The translations under genes were made by a program, and so were the position numbers. A stretch of 18,508 nucleotides of DNA from positions 1-18,508 of the forward strand of contig JAUNRO010000007.1 of NCBI GenBank assembly GCA_030544185.1, written 5' to 3'. Shown here one piece after another: positions 13,279 to 18,508 of the stretch (position 1 is the stretch's first letter; each line of letters begins with the position of its first letter). A model generated the notes under the pieces. It did no database searches. It had not been told where the DNA came from and was given only the letters and a program-made list of their open reading frames with translations. The stretch is from Propionibacteriaceae bacterium (GTDB lineage Bacteria; Actinomycetota; Actinomycetes; Propionibacteriales; Propionibacteriaceae).

Positions 13279-14265
13279 CTAGAAGGTGAGGACGATCTTG
13301 CCCCGGTGGTCACCGGAGTCGAAGTATTCGTGGGCCGCCGCGGCGTCCGCCGCCGCGAACGTCATCGTGGGAGCCGCGCGGAGGCGACCGTCGGCGTACA
13401 TCGGCCAGATCTCCGCCACCACCTCCGCACAGACCGCGGCCTTCTGATCCGCCGGGCGCGAGCGCAGCGATGTTGCGATGACCTGGTTGCGTTTGCGCAG
13501 CACGGCATTGAGATCGATCTCGGCCGTGCGCCCGCCCTGGAGGCCGATGATGACGAGCCGGCCGTCCGGCTTGAGGACGCCCAGGTTGGGCGTCAGGTAG
13601 CGCGCGCCCTGGTTGTCGAGGATGACGTCGGCACCGCCGGCGTCCGTCATGGCCGCGGCCCAGTCCTCGCGATAGGAGATCGCGAGGTCGGCGCCGAGCT
13701 CACGGCAGAACTCGATTTTCTCCTCGCTGCCCGCGGTGGTCCAGACGGTGCAGCCGAGCGCCTTGGCATAGGGAATTGCGAACGAGCCGATCCCGCCCGC
13801 CCCGCCGTGGACCAGGAAGGTCTCCCCGGGGGACAGGTGCGCGACGCGCGCGTTCGACTGCACGGTGGCGGCGACCTCCAGCACGCCGGCGGCGGTGACG
13901 AGGTCGATCCCCGGCGGCGGCGGGATGGTCTGGGCGGCTTCGACCGCGACGTACGCCGCGTAGCCGCCCCCGGCCAGCAGCGCGACGCATGGATCGCCGA
14001 CCTGCCAGCCCTCGATGTCAGCGCCGAGCGCGGCGATATGACCGGAGACCTCAAGGCCGATGATGTCGGAGGCGCCGGGGGGTGGGGGATAGAAGCCGCG
14101 GCGCTGCATCACGTCGGCACGGTTGACCCCTGCCGCGGTGACCTTGATCAGCACCTCGCCGGGGCGGGGCTTGGGCACGGGTGCTTCGGCGAGGCGGAGC
14201 ACCTCCGGACCGCCGTCGCCGGCGGCGAGAACGGCCTGCATGGTGGTGGGGACGGCATCACTCAT
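13279..14265 (-). CDS. NADPH:quinone oxidoreductase, zinc-independent MDR family (PIG3-like)
   Basis: This 328-residue cytosolic enzyme reduces quinones or reactive carbonyls with NADPH. It shows the family N-terminal pattern VNRADVMQRRGFYPPPPGAS (47-66), then IGLEVSG, a GVLEVAATVQSN segment at 127-138, and the dinucleotide-binding HGGAGGIG at 153-160. The cysteine ligands of zinc alcohol dehydrogenases are absent. The open frame continues upstream through the tRNA and membrane-protein genes, so I placed the start at the ATG at 14265. No Shine-Dalgarno is present, but TACGCT lies 6 nt upstream; an ATG at 14289 is an alternative. It heads a two-gene operon with the LLM oxidoreductase, which suggests the pair handles related redox substrates. 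Confidence 0.92.
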   Translation of the reverse strand: MSDAVPTTMQAVLAAGDGGPEVLRLAEAPVPKPRPGEVLIKVTAAGVNRADVMQRRGFYPPPPGASDIIGLEVSGHIAALGADIEGWQVGDPCVALLAGGGYAAYVAVEAAQTIPPPPGIDLVTAAGVLEVAATVQSNARVAHLSPGETFLVHGGAGGIGSFAIPYAKALGCTVWTTAGSEEKIEFCRELGADLAISYREDWAAAMTDAGGADVILDNQGARYLTPNLGVLKPDGRLVIIGLQGGRTAEIDLNAVLRKRNQVIATSLRSRPADQKAAVCAEVVAEIWPMYADGRLRAAPTMTFAAADAAAAHEYFDSGDHRGKIVLTF

Positions 14266-14331
14266 GATGTCAGCGTATGCGGCTAGCATGACCCCTGGTG
14301 AGGTGGCTGCGCCATCGGCGGGGTCACCCAC
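14266..14331. promoter_or_regulatory. Divergent promoter region between the quinone oxidoreductase gene and tRNA-Ser(UGA)
   Basis: Leftward, TACGCT (14277-14272) is 6 nt from the ATG at 14265. Rightward, TAGCAT (14284-14289) fits TANNNT and would start the tRNA transcript about 36 nt before the mature 5' end. No firm -35 is visible for either. Confidence 0.4.
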
Positions 14332-14418
14332 GGCGAGATCGCATAGTGGACTAGTGCAGCCGCCTTGAAAGCGGCCGAGCGGGTGACCGTTCCGTGGGTT
14401 CGAATCCCACTCTCGCCG
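14332..14418 (+). tRNA. tRNA-Ser, anticodon UGA
   Basis: GGCGAGA (14332-14338) pairs with TCTCGCC (14411-14417), with discriminator G14418 as usual for serine. The anticodon stem GCCGC/GCGGC holds loop CTTGAAA, giving anticodon TGA in the DNA. A long variable arm marks a class II tRNA, and the T arm is GTGGG-TTCGAAT-CCCAC. The 3' CCA is not encoded, so it must be added after transcription. This tRNA reads UCA and other UCN codons. Confidence 0.96.
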
Positions 14419-14439
14419 CCGGAGTTCAGGAGGAGTGCC

Positions 14440-14922
14440 ATGACTGATCAGCCTGCCGTCCCGCAGGAGCCGGGAAGGGCGTCGCAGGTGAGCGTCCATG
14501 TGCTGCGCCCGGCGACCCCCACCCGCGCGTTCGCGGCGGCGGCGGTCGGCAGCGTGCTCGGCGCCGTGCTGATCGTGCTCTCGGCGACCCAGCAGTGGGC
14601 GGTCGTGGTGACCATTCTCGGGGTGCTGATCCTGGTGGCGGGCCTGGCGCTGCTCGGTCTCGGCATCCTGACTGTCCTGCGGATGCAGGTGAAGGCGGAG
14701 CTGACGCCGAAGGGTTATACGTTCCGAACGCCCACTGGTGTCCGCCACGGCACTTGGGCGGAGACGGTTCGGGTCACGTCGTCGGAGTCCGGGCGGCGGA
14801 TCAGCTTCCACCGCAGCGACGAGTCGACTCAGAACGTGATCACGCCGGTCGGTGCCGATGATCCGGCGATGGTGCGGCTCGTGGATGACCTCACCGAGCG
14901 GCTGCGGTCCAGTCGCTCCTGA
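14440..14922 (+). CDS. Small membrane protein with two helices and a C-terminal soluble domain
   Basis: This 160-residue protein has a polar N terminus and two adjacent hydrophobic segments at about 29-50 and 53-80. Its C-terminal domain (about 84-160) is rich in strands, including GYTFRTPTGVRHGTWAETVR. The shape resembles small membrane-anchored PH-like proteins of actinobacteria, but I cannot assign a family or function. GGAGGAG lies 4 nt before the ATG. The gene starts 21 bp after tRNA-Ser(UGA) with no terminator between, so it is probably made on the same primary transcript. Its stop is 4 bp from the convergent LCP gene stop. Confidence 0.8.
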   Translation: MTDQPAVPQEPGRASQVSVHVLRPATPTRAFAAAAVGSVLGAVLIVLSATQQWAVVVTILGVLILVAGLALLGLGILTVLRMQVKAELTPKGYTFRTPTGVRHGTWAETVRVTSSESGRRISFHRSDESTQNVITPVGADDPAMVRLVDDLTERLRSSRS

Positions 14923-14926
14923 TCGG

Positions 14927-16522
14927 TCACTGTTCCCAGGGCGGCACCGGCGGCTGGGCTTCGGCCAGCTCGGGCTTATAGGCACAGGAGTCGCTCAGGT
15001 CCTCCGGCGGCGGCAGCGGCGCTGGATCGGGGGCTGCCTCCGTCTCGTCCGCGGGCGGCGCCGGTGGTGCTGGCTCGCCCGGTTCATCGGGGCCGGGCTC
15101 GGTCTGCGTCGCGGGCGCCGTGACCGGAGCCGGTGTCTCGGCCTTCGGCGGATTGATGGCGGCGGCGACCCGCGCCCGGATCCGGTCGAAGTCGGGGTTG
15201 GCGGAGACGAAGCCGTCCTCGCCGTTGCGCAGGACGATGCTGGTGCTTTCGCCCTCCTTGACCCGCAGCGCCAGATCGAGGAACGCCGGCAATAGTTCCT
15301 GCGGGATGTCGGTGCGGACGATGTCCTTGCCCTGGCGGGCGATGGCCTCATAGCGGGTCAGCACGTTGGTCGGGTTGGCTTGTTTGATGACGGCGTCGAT
15401 GACGCAGCGCTGGCGGTCCATCCGCTCGAAGTCGTCGGACCCATAGCGACCCCGGGCGTACCACAGGGCCTCGGTCCCGTTGAGGTGCTGGTTGGCGCCC
15501 GGCCGCAGGGCCGCGGTCGGTTTGATGCCGGCGCTGGTGTCCCCGCCGATCGGCACCCAGGTGTTGATGTTGACGCTGATCCCGCCGAGAGCGTCGATGA
15601 GCTTGTGGAAGCCCTCGAGCTCCACGAGGGCGTAGTAGTCGACCTTCAGGCCCGTGGCCTCGCCCACCGACAGCTTCACCACGTCGGCGCCCAGGTCGTC
15701 GGTCCGGCCGAGGATGTCGGGCGGGACGTTGGCCGGGACATTGACATACATCTCGGTGAGCATGAAGCCGAGGCTCTCGCCCCAGCCGTTCGTGAAGCCC
15801 TCCGGGTAGTACTCGTGCAGGGGGGAATCCACCGGGAACGGCATTCTGGCGGTGTTCCGCGGCAGCGAGACCAGCACGGTGTCGCCGGTGCGGGTGTCGA
15901 CGCTGGCGAGGATGACCGTGTCGGTTCGGGTGCCCCACCGGTCGGCTCCGGCGTCGCCACCGAGCAGCAGGATGTTGACCCGTGGCTTGTTCTTCCATGG
16001 ATTGCGCTTGTCAAGGTTGGGTGCGGTGCCGGAGAACAAGGAGTTGCCGTCCCGGAAGATCGATTCCAACAACCGCGACTGGTCGAACGAATAGCGGGCG
16101 GCCACCGACATCGGTGCGGCGATGGTCAGCGCGAGAACGGCGACCAGGCCCGATCCGACCACCCGTTCATAACGAGTGAGTTGGCGCGGGCGCAGCCGGA
16201 GATGGGTGGTCACAATGAGTGATGCCCAGGCGAGCGTCGCGAGCGGAACCGCGAACACCATGATCTGCAGGAAGAGCGTGTTGACGCTGAGCCGGAACAG
16301 AGTGGGCGGCGAGACGATGCCCAACACGATCCCGCCGATGACGACGATGCCGAAGATCGCGAGCGCCGCGATGCCGGCGGGGCGCAGGCCGGCCCGGATC
16401 AGGCCCGCCCCAGGCAGATAGGTGCCGAGCACGGTCCACAGGGAGGCATCGCGAAAGCCCAGGCGACCGTGCGCGGATCGCTTCGCCCGCGGCGCCTTGT
16501 TCGTCCAGATTCGAGCGGCCAT
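14927..16522 (-). CDS. LytR-CpsA-Psr (LCP) family protein with four-helix membrane domain
   Basis: LCP enzymes transfer undecaprenyl-linked glycopolymers onto peptidoglycan at the outer face of the membrane. This 531-residue protein has hydrophobic segments near 28-45, 49-70, 84-106 and 122-142. The LCP domain runs from about 180 to 450, with the pyrophosphate-binding R199-x-D201 (RTDT), the SLPRNT strand, and later ALWYARGRYG followed by ERMDRQR, the family's arginine cluster. The usual PRD is PRN here. Residues about 455-531 are a Pro/Ala/Glu-rich tail ending near a lone Cys, probably spanning the wall. The ATG shares its A with the TGA stop of the upstream LCP gene, so translation is coupled. 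Confidence 0.92.
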   Translation of the reverse strand: MAARIWTNKAPRAKRSAHGRLGFRDASLWTVLGTYLPGAGLIRAGLRPAGIAALAIFGIVVIGGIVLGIVSPPTLFRLSVNTLFLQIMVFAVPLATLAWASLIVTTHLRLRPRQLTRYERVVGSGLVAVLALTIAAPMSVAARYSFDQSRLLESIFRDGNSLFSGTAPNLDKRNPWKNKPRVNILLLGGDAGADRWGTRTDTVILASVDTRTGDTVLVSLPRNTARMPFPVDSPLHEYYPEGFTNGWGESLGFMLTEMYVNVPANVPPDILGRTDDLGADVVKLSVGEATGLKVDYYALVELEGFHKLIDALGGISVNINTWVPIGGDTSAGIKPTAALRPGANQHLNGTEALWYARGRYGSDDFERMDRQRCVIDAVIKQANPTNVLTRYEAIARQGKDIVRTDIPQELLPAFLDLALRVKEGESTSIVLRNGEDGFVSANPDFDRIRARVAAAINPPKAETPAPVTAPATQTEPGPDEPGEPAPPAPPADETEAAPDPAPLPPPEDLSDSCAYKPELAEAQPPVPPWEQ

Positions 16523-17541
16523 CAGTTGGGGTTCCTCGCGACGTAGTCCGCCATCGTGTCCTCCCGCAGCGCCTTGCTGAGCTCGGCCAGTCGCGGTTCA
16601 TCCACGAGCACGATGGATTGGCCGTCGGCAGAGGTGCCGAGGCCGGTGATGGGCACCTGCAGGGAGTGGACCTGGCTGCGCTCCCGGCCCTGCAGGTCGA
16701 AGACCAGACGCTTGACCTCACTCGTCGGCAGGGTTTGATCGACCGTGACCTGGCGGAAGAGCAGGTCGAGCATCGCGCCGAACTTCGCGGGGTTGGCCAC
16801 CACCTCGGGCGAGGTGACCTTGTTGATGATTCCGCTCAGCACGGCTCGTTGGCGCTCGGCGCGATCCAGGTCGCCATTCGGCAGCCCGTGGCGCTGGCGG
16901 ACATAGGCCAGCGCCTCCTCGCCCCGGATGGTGATGGCTCCCTGGGGGAACGTGTAGCCACCCGATTGCGAGGCGTGCAGGTTGTTGACGCTCACCCCGC
17001 CCAGTTGTTCGGTGAGGTCCACGAACCCGCCGAAGTTGATCTCGGCGGTGTGATCGATGCGGGTTTGGGTCAGTTCCTCGATCGTCCGCACCGTGAGCGG
17101 CGCACGGCCCCAGGAATAGGCCGCGTTGATCTTGGCTTTGGCTCGGCGTGGCACGTAGGCGTTCTCGGCGATGTCGACCCACAGGTCGCGGGGGAACGAG
17201 ATCAGATAGACGCTCTTCTGGTCGCCGCTCAGGTGGGCGAGCATGAGGACATCGGAGCGGCCGTCGCTGCCGTCGTCGTTCTTGTCGGCGCCGACGAGCA
17301 GGACGTTCATGGCCTCGGACGGGGTCTTCGCCGGCTGGCCTGCGTAGGGCGCTGGCATGAGGTTGTCCTGCTGGACGTTCGTCAAGGCGCTTTCGAACCG
17401 CTTGAAGTAGTAGGTGGCGACGCCGCCGGCAGCGAGCGCCAGGACGATCAGGCTGACCAAGGCGATGAGCAGCGGACGGCGACGCCGGCGACGCCGGGCC
17501 GGTGCGGCCCTGTCCAGGACTGAGACGTCCGACTCGCGCAT
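16522..17541 (-). CDS. LytR-CpsA-Psr (LCP) family protein with single membrane anchor
   Basis: This 339-residue protein starts MRESDVSVLD and has an arginine block at 16-22, a single signal-anchor helix at about 23-43, and an extracellular LCP domain from about 78. That domain includes NVLLVGAD, R95-x-D97 (GRSDV), SFPRD (115-119), KINAAYSWG, and LAYVRQRHG followed by DRAERQR. This is the common short LCP layout and should ligate a cell-wall glycopolymer such as teichoic acid or arabinogalactan-like polymer. GAGGAG lies just upstream of the ATG at 17541; the frame extends to 17736 but without support. It is first in a two-gene operon with the longer LCP protein. Confidence 0.94.
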   Translation of the reverse strand: MRESDVSVLDRAAPARRRRRRRPLLIALVSLIVLALAAGGVATYYFKRFESALTNVQQDNLMPAPYAGQPAKTPSEAMNVLLVGADKNDDGSDGRSDVLMLAHLSGDQKSVYLISFPRDLWVDIAENAYVPRRAKAKINAAYSWGRAPLTVRTIEELTQTRIDHTAEINFGGFVDLTEQLGGVSVNNLHASQSGGYTFPQGAITIRGEEALAYVRQRHGLPNGDLDRAERQRAVLSGIINKVTSPEVVANPAKFGAMLDLLFRQVTVDQTLPTSEVKRLVFDLQGRERSQVHSLQVPITGLGTSADGQSIVLVDEPRLAELSKALREDTMADYVARNPN

Positions 17542-17583
17542 GCACTCTCCTCGATCGGCCCGCTGCCGCAATGCCGGCATGGG

Positions 17584-17641
17584 CATAGCGAGTCTACTCG
17601 CCACGCCGAAGCTCGGAAATCTCCGTTTCCCGCAGCGGGAA
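17584..17641 (-). promoter_or_regulatory. LCP operon promoter with upstream palindrome
   Basis: On the minus strand TAGACT (17596-17591) is preceded at 17 bp by TTTCCG (17619-17614), a weak -35. Transcription would start near 17584 and give a leader of about 43 nt. Upstream lies TTCCCGC-A-GCGGGAA (17627-17641), a perfect 7-bp dyad, and an overlapping GGAAA/TTTCC repeat (17615-17619 with 17626-17630). These are possible regulator sites. Confidence 0.45.
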
Positions 17642-17702
17642 CGAGGCTGACGGTCGGGCCCGGGTTCGCCCGTGTGCTGAAAGCGCGCGTGTCCCGACCA
17701 GA

Positions 17703-17732
17703 TTGGCCGCGAGTCGTGCGGTCCACTAAGAT
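17703..17732 (+). promoter_or_regulatory. Promoter of tRNA-Ser(GCU)
   Basis: TTGGCC (17703-17708) and TAAGAT (17727-17732) are separated by 18 bp. Transcription would begin near 17739, a few bases before the mature tRNA 5' end at 17745. Confidence 0.6.
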
Positions 17733-17744
17733 GCATCGGGTTGA

Positions 17745-17838
17745 GGAGGCGTCGCCTAGTCCGGTCTATGGCGCCCGCCTGCTAAGCGGGTTTGGGTCTT
17801 AACGCCCATCGCGGGTTCAAATCCCGCCGCCTCCGCCA
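17745..17838 (+). tRNA. tRNA-Ser, anticodon GCU
   Basis: GGAGGCG (17745-17751) pairs with CGCCTCC (17828-17834), with discriminator G17835 and an encoded CCA (17836-17838). The anticodon stem CCCGC/GCGGG holds loop CTGCTAA, giving anticodon GCT in the DNA, which reads AGC and AGU. The T arm is GCGGG-TTCAAAT-CCCGC and the variable arm is long, as expected for serine. Confidence 0.97.
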
Positions 17839-17839
17839 T

Positions 17840-17889
17840 CGCCGCGCCGCGTCCACCCAGAACTGGGTAGGGCGCGGCGCAGTTGTTTC
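17840..17889 (+). terminator. Intrinsic terminator of tRNA-Ser(GCU)
   Basis: CGCCGCGCC (17840-17848) pairs with GGCGCGGCG (17871-17879). Inside it ACCCA (17855-17859) pairs with TGGGT (17864-17868) around loop GAAC. The T-rich TTGTTTCT follows from 17883. Confidence 0.85.
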
Positions 17890-17938
17890 TGCTCGCCTGC
17901 GCGCAGTGGAGGTCCGGTGGTCGGAATGTGGCTGAACG

Positions 17939-17973
17939 GTGAGGAGCCCCGGCCGATGGCCGGGGCTCCTCAC
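17939..17973 (-). terminator. Perfect 16-bp hairpin, terminator of pckG
   Basis: Positions 17939-17954 pair without mismatch with 17958-17973 around a 3-nt loop. It lies 14 bp after the pckG stop on the minus strand. There is no strong T-run, so it may act as an unusually stable terminator or 3'-end stabiliser. It also faces the tRNA terminator, separating the convergent transcripts. Confidence 0.75.
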
Positions 17974-17987
17974 TCAGGCATGACGCG

Positions 17988-18508
17988 TCAGGCCAGGTTG
18001 GCCTTCAGCGTGTCCAGCTCAGCCTTGACGGCATCGGGAACGTTGCCCAGCTTGTCGAACCACTCCTCAATCAGCGGGATCTCGTTCTTCCACTCCTCGG
18101 CATCGAACTTCGTGGCCGCGTCGAGCTTGGCGGCGTCGATGTCCAGCCCGTCGACGTTGAGCGAGCCCTCGGCGGGAATCGCGCCGGCGGGGGTGTCGAT
18201 GGCCTCGACGCTGCCTTCGAGGCGACGGACGACCCACTCGAGCACACGGCTGTTCTCGCCGAAGCCCGGCCACAGGAACTTGCCCTCGGGAGACTTGCGG
18301 AACCAGTTGACGAAGAAGATCTTCGGCAGCTTGTCGGCGTCACCCTTCTCGCCGATGTTCACCCAGTGCTGGATGTAGTCGTTGGCGTTGTAGCCGACGA
18401 ACGGCAGCATGGCCATCGGGTCGCGGCGGACGACGCCCACGGCGCCGGTCGCGGCGGCAGTGGTCTCCGACGAGCAGGTCGCGCCCATGAAGGTGCCGTG
18501 GTTCCAGT
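17988..18508 (-). CDS. pckG: Phosphoenolpyruvate carboxykinase (GTP), C-terminal part
   Basis: This enzyme interconverts oxaloacetate and phosphoenolpyruvate using GTP/GDP in the cytosol, for gluconeogenesis or anaplerosis. About 172 C-terminal residues are present; the rest lies beyond the right edge. The frame enters as WNHGTFMGAT and contains FVGYNANDYIQHW, FFVNWFRK and FLWPGFGENSRVLEW, all typical of the GTP-dependent family and not of the ATP-dependent one. It ends DTLKANLA before TGA. Both tyrosines here use TAC, unlike most genes in the window, which fits a highly expressed gene. A strong hairpin follows the stop. Confidence 0.97.
   Translation of the reverse strand, partial: WNHGTFMGATCSSETTAAATGAVGVVRRDPMAMLPFVGYNANDYIQHWVNIGEKGDADKLPKIFFVNWFRKSPEGKFLWPGFGENSRVLEWVVRRLEGSVEAIDTPAGAIPAEGSLNVDGLDIDAAKLDAATKFDAEEWKNEIPLIEEWFDKLGNVPDAVKAELDTLKANLA

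Noticed and set aside
12370..14286. 638-codon open frame on the plus strand opposite the two oxidoreductases
   Set aside because: It spans two well-recognised minus-strand genes and their junction, and shows only low-complexity antisense-like sequence.
17981..17990. 10-bp palindrome TGACGCGTCA at the pckG stop codon
   Set aside because: It overlaps the end of a coding region and a short palindrome there is expected by chance; no second copy was noticed nearby.

Overview
The window is about 18.5 kb of high-GC bacterial DNA, mostly GC-ending codons apart from tyrosine. Several features point to a member of the Actinomycetota: a WhiB-type regulator, a Bpa/PafE-type proteasome activator, a probable F420-linked oxidoreductase, two LytR-CpsA-Psr proteins, GTP-dependent PEP carboxykinase, and TANNNT promoters often placed for leaderless mRNAs. 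Gene content would fit Propionibacteriales, but I cannot fix the family from sequence alone. The region reads as ordinary chromosomal backbone. I see no insertion sequence, phage gene, CRISPR array or integration scar.

Layout. Positions 1-4207 are all minus strand: a PAP2-phosphatase/diacylglycerol-kinase fusion, an O6-alkylguanine-DNA methyltransferase (ogt), an MHS-type MFS symporter, and the start of prephenate dehydratase (pheA), which runs off the left edge. A 66-bp divergent promoter region (4208-4273) with a 10-bp tandem repeat separates these from the plus-strand run serS, HAD phosphatase and a 973-residue membrane patatin-like hydrolase. A strong hairpin terminator (9362-9415) follows. 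Next on the minus strand are an unusual WhiB regulator carrying an added helix-turn-helix, and a Bpa-like proteasome activator. The activator gene is divergent from an 82-codon gene of unknown function across only 24 bp, with two -10 boxes sharing the same TA. Then come a minus-strand MFS exporter and a two-gene operon (quinone oxidoreductase, then LLM-class oxidoreductase). On the plus strand, tRNA-Ser(UGA) is followed 21 bp later by a small two-helix membrane protein. Two coupled LCP cell-wall ligase genes follow on the minus strand, then tRNA-Ser(GCU) on the plus strand, and finally the 3' part of pckG (minus), cut by the right edge.

How the parts relate. Seryl-tRNA synthetase and two serine tRNAs of different codon families lie within 13.6 kb. 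The cell-envelope theme is strong: lipid phosphatase/kinase, membrane patatin, and a tandem pair of LCP enzymes. Proteostasis is represented by the proteasome activator. A single promoter style runs through the window: a TAGNCT -10 box precedes at least seven genes, and in five of them it sits 6-7 nt from the start codon, as expected for leaderless transcripts.

The best leads for something undescribed are the bpa/82-aa divergent pair, the WhiB protein that has lost the usual GVWGG motif and gained an HTH, and the membrane-anchored patatin protein. I did not find a clear multi-gene novel system. Long open frames opposite serS, the patatin gene, the PAP2 fusion, both MFS genes and the oxidoreductases are treated as high-GC shadows.
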